A stretch of DNA of 64,000 bases from Aldrovandia affinis (lineage: Eukaryota; Chordata; Actinopteri; Notacanthiformes; Halosauridae). Shown one piece after another: positions 23,001 to 34,600 of this stretch. Position numbers and translations under genes: made by a program. The notes below the pieces were generated by a model, which was not told the DNA's origin, did no database searches, and saw only the letters and a program-made list of their open reading frames with translations. Location of the stretch: NCBI GenBank assembly GCA_029706075.1, contig JAINUG010000015.1:3941154-4005153 (forward strand), written 5' to 3'. Position 1 is the stretch's first letter. The number at the start of each line of letters is the position of its first letter.

Positions 23001-23728
23001 TTGTCTTTTTTTACATTTAAAAAAAAAGTTTTTACTGCAAACATTGTAGTCCTGCTCAGTGCTCCAAGGGTAAGACTCACAAAACTGCCCCATAGGAATC
23101 AAACAGTTTACTGCTAAATCCTCAAGTTAATTGGTTTATCCTATGAGGCATTTTTGTATGCCTAATGCTATTAAGGGTGTTAATTGAGTGTATGGAAGTA
23201 ACATAGTCTTTCATCAGACCCTTTGGTTTGAAGGGAGGCGTACCCTGAGACATCCAAACCGATAGGGAAATAGGCTATAGGCCTGCTTACCTAAGTCACA
23301 TAACATCATGGCTTTGTTATCAGCAGTTTATTTGGATTTTGAATAGATGTGATATCTCTCGATGTACTTGAGCAGCTGCTGATACAATTGCCAAAGGCCT
23401 GACATTTTGAATGTACTGTTAATAAGTCATTTAAGGAAGCATTACTTTAAAATATATATATATATACATTCCTAGCTTTTTCTTTATTTCAGCATGAAAT
23501 TAAATGGCATTTGTGTAACTTATTAGAAGATGTGACCTTAAAAGGATGCTTGAAAGTTAGGTCTGCAAGGATCAAAGCAGACCCCAGGTCACCTTCAACT
23601 TTGGGGTTAAAATATTGCAGTTCTTTGCAAATATATATTCTCCATGAAGCACAGCTTATCCCCAGAACGTGGCATGTATGATGAGTCCCAGTGAATCAAG
23701 CAGAGGCATTGTTACAGGGATTTTAAAG

Positions 23729-23796
23729 TCAAATGAAAATGGCATTAGTAGACTTAAATTTTTTTAGGAAGTCAATCAAATGAAAATGGCATTAGT
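23729..23796. repeat. 21-bp direct repeat, period 47
   Basis: The block TCAAATGAAAATGGCATTAG followed by T occurs at 23729-23749 and 23776-23796 without change. It looks like a short local duplication. Confidence 0.9.
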
Positions 23797-25544
23797 GATT
23801 TCACTAATTAGACCTCCTTAAAATTTTCAATCATGATAGCAGAAGTCGAGGCCTGGAGTTGAAGACCCCTGCTTTACAGTATGTGTCCATGTTCACATTA
23901 AAGACAAGTTTGAAAAGTAAGGTGATGTAGAATGGGTCAATGATCACCTCGTTCTGTGATATTGATAAATAAATGTATGGAATTGGTAGGAAGATGAGGT
24001 ACCAAACACAGCTCTGTGCAGACTCAGGGGCAGGACAGCAGAGAGTTTCCACTGGCTCTTTCTTGTTGGTAGTAAGGTGTTCCACAGGTTAATAATAATA
24101 CAGTTATGAATGTGAGTCGCAAACCCTTTTTGAGGCTGTGATGACACATAAATAGGTGAAATGTGTGTACTAAAGACAAAATATGTATTTACACCATATA
24201 TGATGCCTTTAATGTGTTCCATCTGATGATGTGGCAGGCTCTGTTACCGTACTTGCCTAATCTGAATTCTGTTGACAATAACAGCATAATTGTGAACAGT
24301 TAGCACAGCAGAGCAGTGCGTGACTGCAATTGGCACAACAGGTTCTCAAGATTTAAATCAATTAAATCATGCACTGACATAAAATGATAAGATAACTTTT
24401 GCCCATAAGATGAGGCTGTATTTTCTGTTTCACTGCTCAGAAATCACATGCATGCTGCAGAGTTCAGTCTTATCATGTTATTTGTTATACATTTTTTTTT
24501 TTTCAATGATGTTTTTTCACTTCACTTCTTTTGTCAACAAAAAAAACTGCAAACATATTACATTTTCTACCTGTCTGATGGAATTATTCATTTATATTTT
24601 ATTTTCTACATTTAAAATAATCTATTTTGTACATTATTATATTTTAAAAGGCTATTTTGCATAAATCCAACCTTATTATATTGTGTTCTCACTAGCTAAA
24701 TTGTACTTGCCACTACCGTTTAAAATCTGAGCTGTTTAATACAGTCATTTTTGTAACAACAGACATTAACCCATCAATCGATAGGAGATTAACTGCTTGC
24801 TATTCTATACTTATTGCACAGTTGTATCTAACTGTTACCAGCCAAAAATCTTTATATCATGTTTTATCAAAATCTAAGCACGTACAATAATGATATATCA
24901 TTGCCAACCATTGTTCTTATGGAGCAAGCACTTACACATTAATGTAGCATATTGGAGAAGTCAAAGTCAGACTTTGGTTTATATCTTTCAATTGTCTACA
25001 ATGAAGGCTGAGAAGACACAATTTGAGAGCTAGCAGTGAATTACGGTACAGAAGCTAACTTCCTTTAACTCATTTTCTGTATTGTGTCTGTCACTTATTC
25101 ACTAACACCATTGATATATTTGTACCACATTACTGGAATGACATAAAACATAACTCACATTAGCTGAGATTTGAGCCACAGACAGCCCAAATGAAAAAAA
25201 ACCTGAACTGGGTCACAATTTGTCCCCAGGCCACATGTTCCTGGCCTCTCTCCTAGAATACTATCAATAGGAAACTACATGATGTGGTAGTGCTTGGAAT
25301 GGAGCAATGGTTGCTAGGTAATATTGTTGGGTTCCATAGGAGACTGCTTCATGTTCAGTTAGTCACTGTCACCTTTGTCTAAAGCCAATCGCCGCATGAT
25401 TTGTGAAAATGAAGACTGAAACAACAAATTCATGAAAATTGCTTATGACGGTACTAACTGCATGGGGATTCACATTTTGGCTGAAAATATATCCATAAGT
25501 GAAATCCCCTTAGGCTATCCTGACTCAGGCAGGCTTTTCCTCCC

Positions 25545-25615
25545 AGGTAGTCCCAGATCCTTAGTAAACAAGTCCTGCTGTGTTTCTTAATTGTTCTCAG
25601 AGGATAGTGGAAATA
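25545..25615 (+). repeat. dispersed repeat, copy A
   Basis: The segment runs from AGTCCCAGATCCTTAG through AAGTCCTGCT and TTTCTTAATTGTTCTCAGAG to GATAGTGGAAATA. It is nearly identical to 28437-28507, the last 45 or so bases differing at about one position. I do not recognise the family. Confidence 0.85.
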
Positions 25616-26802
25616 TATATATATTTATTTAATTGTAATATACGCCGTAATTGTGTTGATTTGCACAAATTAAAGATGTGGGAATCTTAAACGAGTTGCT
25701 CTATTAAGGCCTGGTAAGAGTGAATGTTTCAGTCAGCCTGGAAGAGAGTTCTCTAACAGATGGTACGCACCGAGACCTCGCGGCATGTAACCTTGGCATC
25801 CTGAACACACTTATCAACACCTTAATTCTGTGGCAGTGATCATGCAACACCTCTTGCTTTGACCTTGAGAGCTCATTCAAAATTGACAGCAGCTACAGAT
25901 GGCTCCTTTTTCATTAAACAGTCACATCTACTGTTTAGACAAAAGCGCAAGCCGTCTGAGGGCCCCGAACCTGCTCTTAAAACAACCATTGAGTCGCCAT
26001 ATGGTAGTTTAAATAGGGCCTTTTCAGAAGGCTCGACCAAATATGCCAAAAACAGAGGGAAAGAGGAAAAAGAAGGAGAGCAATCCTTTTACCACAAAAT
26101 GGCCTCATCAGAAAAAAAGTGTATGCTCCTTCATGAGATGAAGACTTAAAACAATGTCCATGAAAATACATATTTAAATCAATGCCTTCCACAAAAAAGC
26201 TATTACTAATGCCATTTTGATATTGTTTCACTTTATCAAAATGAATGCCAGGAAGCTATTTTTGTCTCTTCCGCCAAAGTGGGTAATTTCTCTGTCATAT
26301 CTGCCCCCTCTGGTGATAACAGAGTGTAGAGAAAATGCTTTGTTTCATTTGCATATTCAAGCCGTATGCATGGGAAGACTGGAAATGCAAAGATCATCAA
26401 TTGTTTGAATTGAAATACAAGCTTTGAAGAAATTTGATTTTCCGTGGATTGTGTCACAAATGAATTTTCCATTAGAAGAATGCATTAAGGGTAAATCTGG
26501 CAATGTCATAGGGTCACTTATTTCAGTGAGTAGGGGGCATCTTATGCCATGGTGTAAGCTCAAGGTTGCTCAATATCTGTAGAGAATTTTAACCAATTCT
26601 TTGCCTGATCAAATTCTAATCTAGCCTGTCAGGTAAAGTGAGAGGACAATACATATGTGTAATACAATGTCATGTTATATGTCAAATACATATTTTTTAA
26701 AACATCTGTCGTATTCTGTGCCCTATTTTCATAAGTGTATTTATGTGTATAACCTGCTCAGCCATGGAAACATGAATAATTTATTTTCAGATCAAATAAA
26801 AA

Positions 26803-26885
26803 TATATTAATTAAATAAATGAATAAATAATTAAAAATAATAACAATATATCATATAATAATAATAAGAAGGACAATAATAATAG
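26803..26885. repeat. A/T simple-sequence tract
   Basis: A run of TAAA, AATA and TAA units with few G or C, ending in (ATA)n-like DNA. No other feature is present. Confidence 0.9.
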
Positions 26886-27246
26886 GCTGTTTTGTGTGTT
26901 GCCTTTTGCCACCTGTGTTTAGCTTCATAAATCCATTATTCAGTTCCTATAAACCTGATGCACTGACACTGACGGAATAAAACTATGCTGAGTATGTCCG
27001 CTATGTCAGGATGATAAATTGCTTGTAAGAAACACAATGCTGCATTGGCAGTAGGAGGATGACAGCATAAATTAAATACAATGGCTTGCAGATACCACAT
27101 TATTGAATATCTTATTATTATGCATACAGTGTAATACATGCTGTATATCCTTCTGTCTGCCTGAATCCGTGGATGCAGTACGATGTATTACCACTAGAGG
27201 TCGAGCTTGATTCAAAGGGGCAAGGGTCTTCCCTCATTATGAGCCA

Positions 27247-27290
27247 AAAGTGTGTGTGTGCGTGTGCATGCCTGTGTGCGCACATGCATA
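27247..27290. repeat. imperfect TG/GC alternating tract
   Basis: Alternating purine-pyrimidine sequence (GTGTGTGTGCGTGTGCATGC and CTGTGTGCGCACATGCAT). Such sequence can adopt left-handed DNA. Confidence 0.85.
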
Positions 27291-28436
27291 TTTGCTATTT
27301 TCCCTTAAATTTGGTATTCTTACAATTGTGGGTTTAATTTGAATGCACATTTTCACTTGTCTTCAAGAAAATGGATAAAAGTACTTTGTACAATTAGTGC
27401 CTAATAAATACTGTACCACATAGTTTGTTTTATATTTGTACATAGTCTCTTTAAAACTACAAATGAATTTGGATTGATAGATTTCTTTCTTTCATTTCAT
27501 TTCTTGTTCAATGAAATAACAGTCTGACTCACTATATTCAATGGATGTCAAGAAATATATACTGTGAGACTGAACATTTCCTGTTAGTGCCAGCTACAGA
27601 AAAATAACCAATTATAATCCCAGGATACTATAACTTTAATAAAGATATGTAAATTCAATAATGATCTGCCTCATAAATTTGATAAAGCAAGAACATTGCA
27701 TGCGCACATACACCCAAACTAGAACATGAACAAGGATACTAATAAGAAGAAAGATAGAAATGTAAAAGCCTTTATTACCAAACTACTATATTAAACATTT
27801 GAATACAAAAAAGTTGCAAGATATCATTTTTTGTTCATTAGAAAATAGAAAAATATTGTACTTTCTGAGGCTATATAGAATTATGCTGTACCAATTATTT
27901 ATATCATGCATACATTTATAGCATAGCACTAAAACATGTTTTAAATGTGTGCATTTATATACTATAGATGAGATACATTATCAATTAGTGGCCATTGGAG
28001 TTTATTAAATGTAACCTTAATTCACCAGAAGATGGCAGTCTATACAAGAGATAACATACTTCCTTTTTAGCATCACACTATATTTTTGTGATATATTACA
28101 GTAAAATAGAGATAATCATAAAACATTTTATTGTTTAAAGAGAATATATATAACCACATTTTGAACATTATTTAAGGTATTCACTTAAAAAGCATTTCGA
28201 ATTACCTTTACAATGCTTCATTTAAAGAAAAATAGTGTGCCATACTGTTTTGCTTCATACTTTATGGATATTATGCGAGCAAATGTGTTTCACAAATGTG
28301 TTTTACAGTGTTACAATGTTAAAGTCTTTAACCCTCTACTTTATATAAGTGGATTTGTTTTAGAAAGACATATTGGAGCATCTGCTGATTTGTAGCCAAG
28401 TACTGGCAGTACCCCAGTCAGTGAACCCTTCTCTTC

Positions 28437-28507
28437 GGGTAATCCCAGTTCCTTGATACGCAAGTCCTGCTCTGTTTCTTAATTGTTCTCAGAGGATAGT
28501 GGAAATA
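28437..28507 (+). repeat. dispersed repeat, copy B
   Basis: This is the partner of 25545-25615, in the same orientation 2.9 kb away. The leading part (GGTAATCCCAGTTCCTTGAT) is more diverged than the block AAGTCCTGCTCTGTTTCTTA and what follows. Both copies end at the same GTGGAAATA, followed by unrelated DNA. The shared end suggests a mobile-element terminus, but this is unproven. Confidence 0.85.
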
Positions 28508-31125
28508 ATATTGACCACATTTGAATGATTACATTCAAGAAAGAAGGCAATAAGGGAAAAAAGGGGGTGTGACGGTGCTTCAGGGCAGCATCAATCTTGG
28601 GGAAGCTGACATGATGTGTCTATTGTTCCCCACAGCATTCACCTGAGCTATTTCACAGCTGCCTGGATCAGTCAGTTAGGCTTGTGTAATGAGGGAGCCC
28701 GGGAGCTTTGGAGAGTCTGAGAATCACTTCAACTGGTTCAATGCTGGACTGCACTGTCAGCGCACCCACTGTGGAGGGGCAGTGATTCTTACCCCCCAAT
28801 GTACAATTACCTTGATGAACTTTTCAGATTGGCTGTAACTGAGCCGAAACAGCCAAGGTGGCTGGCCTGGGTGCAGTCCAGGAGGTAATTCAGGAGCTGC
28901 AGCTCAATTATACAAGCCCACTACAGCAATTTAAAACAATGTGTGAAAGTAAGGCATATATGTTATGTACTATGTAAAGGCATACTGGTGTGAAATTGTA
29001 CTCTTTGAGGAGTGAGTTCTAAATCATTATATGATTGGCATAGGCTGCATGCACTCATGAATAGGTTATAAATAAAGATATCACTTATATATAAACTGCT
29101 CATAGAGACAAATTGCAATCAGTTCATTTTGAGTCCAAAAAACTCTTTCGAGTGTAATAAACAGTTCCAATATTTTCAAGCCCAATCATGAAAAAATAAA
29201 TATATAAATATATATATATAGAAAGCAATAAGCTGAGTTGATTTATCATGAATATATATATATATATACTCCCTCAACGACTCCCCTAACTTCCAGTAGC
29301 TAAAAGAGCAGATAACACTGATATCTCTCAAATGTTTCTCAGACTTTTTGTTTTGCAGATACACAAGAAAAGAAAACTATGCACTGATCTAGGTGTCATT
29401 CCAGTGGAAAACAAGGGTATACAATTCTATATTAGTGTTTGAATTAAGTTGAGTTTGAAAGTAATCATACCCCATATGGTTAAATGGCTCTCTGTGGTAG
29501 GCAGATACCCGATATCATAGCGCTCTTGAGAAAACATTAACAAACGTGGGAGGAAAGGCTGATCGTAAAGACAAAAAAAAGGTTGTTTTCTACATTCAGC
29601 ATGGCTGAAGTTGTCTTGCTTCGGAGTAACAAGAAGAGGCCCCTGCTAAGTAATACAATCTTGTACTCCATCTGCGGAGCCATTCAGCATGAGAAAGCGA
29701 GATTACAGAGACAAGGATCCCCACGTAACCCACACAAAGGCACGGCAGGTACAGGCTCGGTTTAAAAACGGCGCTGATGAGAAACAGGCCGCTTGTCTCC
29801 AGGTAAACCCTGCAGAAATCGGCCAGGGAGAGCACTGTTCAGCTGTGCGCAACTGTGCAGAGTTAGTGTTTCAGGGCGTTGAAAATAAGCCTCCACAGAA
29901 CTGGGGCCATATAATTAAAGTGCACATCAAGCCAAACCAGACTAACTGCTTCAAACTGATGGAGAGAAGGACAAGGTTCTCCCAGTTGTCCTGGTAACTG
30001 TTACTGCTGGCAATACTGTATGTGGTCTATGTTTTTTAATTGCCATCAGGGCCCAATGCAGAGTGGAATGAGCTCAAAGCGCACACTAGGGGTTCAGTAA
30101 AGATTCACGGTGGTGTTTATGAGAGGTGAAATCCAGAATAGAAGTACTGTGGACTTCATCTCCCATCAGGATTGCTGCAGAATGCATTTGTTTACTGAAT
30201 ACAGGTGATGAAAACCTGTTCGCCTTTGTGTCAAAAGGTTAGACACATTTGTGACACATGTAGTGACTGATTTTAATTATATCATAGAATCACTGCATAT
30301 CGTACATTATGTTTTCTCTTAGATATGTTTATAGTCTCATAACTATCTTGTGCAGTCTGTGGGTGTCTAACAGTAACCCATAGTATAAGTGAATGTTAAA
30401 GAATGCAGAGCTAAAAAGACATGTGGTTTCAATTTCTTAGTTTTAATGTATTTCCTTTCACTGTTTATAGCTATGTCCTTATGTAAATGTTATCATGATT
30501 CAGTTCAATTTTAATGTGAATAATTTATTGATGTGCTGTGCATTCTTGTGCTGTTTCCTTGTTGCCAGTTTGAATGGAGTACATTTACAGATGACTACTG
30601 TACACACAAAATTTGTTGGTGAAAATTAGAGGGCTCATTGTCTACCTCTCATTACTAAGGCATTTCAAAGGCACCCTGAAAAATGTGTATCAGATAAGGG
30701 GGAAGGAATGTTATAAGTGTTGAGTCCTAAATAGTGCTTTTTTCTTTACATTGACTTATCAGAGTTCTAGGGAGTACTCTGGTTGCGAGGAGTTCGATTC
30801 TTAAGCACACCTATGACACATAAACATTCTTAGTTTTGGTGCTCCAGTATGCACACGTGTCCTTGTAGACCTGGGGCCAAATGCATGTAATACAAATGAC
30901 AATGCATCCAAATATCAAAATCAATGTAAAAATATACTTCTAATTTAATTTCTTCTCTTCAATCTATCTATGTCTTCAATCTATATAAATTAAGACTGTT
31001 TCCCAATAGCAGTAATGCAAGGTATAATCTGATTTTAAAACAGATCTCAGCAACACTAGCAATGGAAGCAGTCGAAGACATTGCATATTAGATTACGATC
31101 AATGCTACACATTTCATAGCACATA

Positions 31126-31652
31126 CAGTACCAGTCAAAAGTTTGAGTACACCTTCCATCTGGACTACGGCTAATCGGGCACTCCTTCATTCTTCAGCAA
31201 GACATACCTTGAAGTTGTGCAAGAACTACCTGGTGAAGGAGGAACGTGAAGGACAACTCAAACTGATGACTTGGCCTGCCCAGTGTCCATACCTCAATCC
31301 CATAGAAATTGTATGGGACGAACTGGACAGAAGAGTCAAAGCAAAGCAACCCACAAGTTTCTCTGGGAATTGCTGCAGGAGAGCTGGGAAGACATATCGG
31401 GTGATTTCCTGCTGAAACGTATTAACCGAATGGCGCGTTTTTGTGAGGCTGTTATCACGGCAAAGGGTGGCTATTTTGAGGAATCCAAGATTCAATTTTT
31501 AATATACTTTTCTTGAACATTTCTTTGTTCATTGTTACATGTGTTTTTTGTCATTTTAAAGTATTTACAGAAATGTATATGGGGTAAAGCATTGTCAATG
31601 ATGAGATAAACCTAGTTTCCAGCAGGTGTACTCAAACTTTTGATTGGTACTG
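31126..31652 (+). mobile_element. Tc1-like DNA transposon, internally deleted, both ends present
   Basis: The element is bounded by 30-bp terminal inverted repeats starting CAGTACCAGTCAAAAGTTTG on the left and CAGTACCAATCAAAAGTTTG on the reversed right end, matching at 28 of 30 positions. TA lies outside each end, as expected for Tc1/mariner insertion. Only the second half of the transposase remains: a relic of the LQQD block near 31190, then KLCKNYLVKEEREGQLKL, WPAQCPYLNPIEIVWDELDR with the last catalytic E, and, after a frame change, SWELLQESWEDISGDFLLKR to CEAVITAKGGYFEESKI. The helix-turn-helix region and first catalytic D are deleted just inside the left repeat. At 527 bases it cannot move by itself but could have been mobilised by a full copy. 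Confidence 0.95.
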
Positions 31653-32299
31653 TATATTTGGATTCCAGTTTAAATACCTTTGCAGGTGACCCAAACTTTG
31701 ATTCCATCATTACTGTAATTGAGAGATCAAGAATGTTGGACAGAGGCTGCAGGAGCATGGGAAGTGTGCAGAGCTGCTGTAAGGGATGTCTCCTCACAGC
31801 TGTCACTCCAAGCCTTGACACGGGTCAGAAGATAATCGATAAGTTCACCAATGCCTGAGGTCTACAAGGTGATTGGTCAATTAGTAGGTTAGGTATCAAC
31901 ATGAAAGGCGGTCTCCTTTTTCGCATGCTCCTGGCCTGTAGTTTCGTGTAATGGTTTTTAGACGCCTTTCACTTCGCTTACTTCCAACATACCTCAGAGG
32001 CCAACAGTGTAGAATGGTGAGGGGTGAACTGCGTATTGGGAAAAATGAAGGAGCCTTTGAAGCTTGTGGCCGTGCAAGGCAATTTCAAACATTGACGTGT
32101 CTCCCTAATCGGTTCTCCTTTAAACAGCTGCCGCAATCTCATTTACATGAGCAGGATTGTTGCACACAAAGCTCTCTTATCCTTAAGTACACTCCCTTAG
32201 AGTCTGTGGGCAGTGGCTTGGCAGGAGAACACTCTGAACGTTCTGCCGCTGCCGTTAGAATTACAATTTCTAACAGGTGCTGAAGGGTTCATGGGGCAT

Positions 32300-32880
32300 G
32301 TTACAGCTTCACATAGCTGTGGCAGCAGAACCAATTCAATAAAACAAGGCTACCAAAACCAATTAGCTTAATAAATCGGCTTAAACCAGAGAGGGCGAGG
32401 TGGGGAAACAGCAGTACCATTGTTTTTATTGTAATTCAAATTGTTTGATTTGAAGCTATCTGATTCTCTTCAATGCTTTATGCCAGTTGCGGCTTAATGA
32501 CTTAATGGTCATTTCAGCTCCTGGGGCACATACCTTTCGAGGGCCTCTTATCTTTGCTACTCTGGGAAAGGTCAGCTATTGTCCAGCGAGCTGAGCCCTT
32601 CTTTTAATTGCTCACCCCAGCAGTTGTGTAAGGCAATGAGTGACAACTAGGTAAAACCAATTGGGCCGGCCAAGCCCACATGAATTGCATGAGAGGCTGT
32701 TGCGGGGGCCCAATCCCGCCTTCATTTGCAGTCTTCTGCCCGTCACCTTTTATAAATGGCCTAAAGTGTGAGGTTGTCATCTCCCGAGGACCACGCCCCT
32801 ATTAGAAACTGAACACTTTTTATTTGGTTTTGTTCTTCAGCTCATCGTAGACAATGTAACAGATTTAACAGGCCTGGTTG
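32300..32880. promoter_or_regulatory. possible conserved non-coding element
   Basis: This GC-balanced, repeat-free stretch carries homeodomain-type cores (CAATTAGCTTAATAAA, TTTTAATTGCTC), CCAATTGGGCCGGCC and CCTTTTATAAATGG. Its texture resembles fish enhancers, and it lies about 5 kb upstream of the plus-strand gene. There is no coding signal. The call is inference from composition only. Confidence 0.25.
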
Positions 32881-34139
32881 GCTCCTCAGTATATCTTTCA
32901 TCACAATACAAGTTTTGGATCAAAGCACGCAGTCTGTCTCATCAAACCTGGTGAGTAACATGCAGACCAGGACTAACTGTAACTTCATTGCCATTCTTTG
33001 ACTTGCACCCCACACAGTATCGAGAAGTATCTTAACTCCCACCGTACATTTCTATGGTGGGTTGTGTGGTGCATTTATTGTTTAATGATTTTCAAAGACA
33101 ATGAAATGGGGAAATTACAAAAATGACAAAAATCTAAAAACAAAACAAAGCTACACAAATGACACAAAAAAACGAAAAGAAGAACACAACATGGAGGGAA
33201 CACTAAAACAACTCAATCTTTCCAATGGGGTCGACGAGTGCACAGCGTTCAAAGTGACAAATGCTGCATTGTGAAACCTCGCTGTGAACCTTTCCAGAAA
33301 CGAAACATGAAGAAAATAAGGCAATTAAGCTCATTTCAGGTTAAGAAGCAACCCTTCAGGATTGATTTTTTGTTAGAAGTCAAGTCTACCAGGAGATTAT
33401 TCATTCATTTTGACAGGTTTGTATCGAGTGCAAATGGCAAAACTCCCTGCCTGTTTCTTTTCCCCGGGAAAATTGTTAATTGTATGAGAATCATAGTATT
33501 TAAAGCAAAACTGTACAATGTGTAATGCATGCAATATAAAAGTGCATAACTCCAGAATAATTCAAAATATATGAAGTTTAAGTATTTTCCTCAAAGGTTC
33601 CTCAAAGGGGCAATGCCCCACATGGGGCAATAATATGGTTACAGGCCTGCATTCTTAACTCCTATACTACACAACACAAAGGACAGAAGTGCACAATAAC
33701 ACATATGAAATCTATTCAATGTATAACAAAGTAATAATTACCTTTTGAACTCTAAAACATCCAGTGTAACTCCAAACTTATATGTGAATGGTAATGCCAA
33801 AACTGCATTGTGTTGACATTTTAACCCTATTGTACACCTATTGTCTTACTAATGACTAAATTATACAGGATATTTTAAACAAAGATTCAAACTTAAGGTT
33901 TAGAATATGTCTGCTCTAATAAAATCTTTCAATAAAACAAAGTCTTAAAAGGAACCAAGATTCAAGCACTCATTAACATGTCATGCGCCTGTTGGTCTGT
34001 TTCAACCCATACTTTTTGAATATTGTGTTAAAAACCTCACTGCCTGCGAAGGAATCGGAGAATCTCATTCTACAAAATAATATTTATCTTTACATTTCCT
34101 ATCGAGAAGGGTCACACTCAAGCTCTGACTGCTTCCTTC

Positions 34140-34600
34140 TCCCTCACAGATAAACTTTGCTTTGAAAACTTTTGATCTGTTTAAACATTTGAGAAAGGAA
34201 CCCATTAATAAGCCACAGCTGCCAAGAATTATAACCTACTGGAATGCAATTGGTTTTTTGGGGGGGTTTTTCTTCTGCAAAATCCAGCATATAATGCAAG
34301 GCAATAAATATACATATCTTGATGATGGGTTTTCTCATCGGTATAACCACAAGCTGACAGAAACAGTTTGGCTCCGGCCAGACAAGCCTTGGATTTGTTC
34401 CCCCTGCCCTGTTGCGCTCCTTTAAAAACCCCAGTCCAACATCCCCCCTCCACACACACATCTCTCAGACCATGAAAAGGCCCGCTGACATTAATCCCCA
34501 CCATCCCAGTTTCATACAGCTAATGAGGGCCACTTGAGATCAGGACCAGGCTGCTCAGTGTGATCAGGCTGGGGTGAACCATGGGAACTCAGTCACATGG
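34140..34600. promoter_or_regulatory. possible conserved non-coding element
   Basis: A repeat-free stretch with a CCATTAATAAGCCACAGCTG segment (an AT-rich homeodomain-like core beside an E-box), TATAATGCAAGGCAATAAAT and TTGATGATGGG. Frames are open on both strands over about 300 bases without resembling any protein. The call is inference from composition only. Confidence 0.2.

Larger units (their letters stand above)
20021..31125. other. intergenic AT-rich DNA, no gene recognised
   Basis: Across this 11 kb I see no exon with good splice signals and protein similarity. It holds short simple repeats (TA near 23455, 25612, 29201 and 29254), a run of fourteen A at 22242-22255 and a run of ten T near 24493. 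It also holds a 21-bp direct repeat at 23729-23796, a dispersed repeat pair at 25545 and 28437, and GC-richer patches at about 28560-28920 and 29680-29960. The open frame at 29689-29997 encodes no family I recognise. Confidence 0.55.

Noticed and set aside
29689-29997. 102-codon plus-strand frame that could be an exon
   Set aside because: A donor-like GTAAAC follows one codon stretch, but there is no acceptor, no family similarity and no neighbouring exon.
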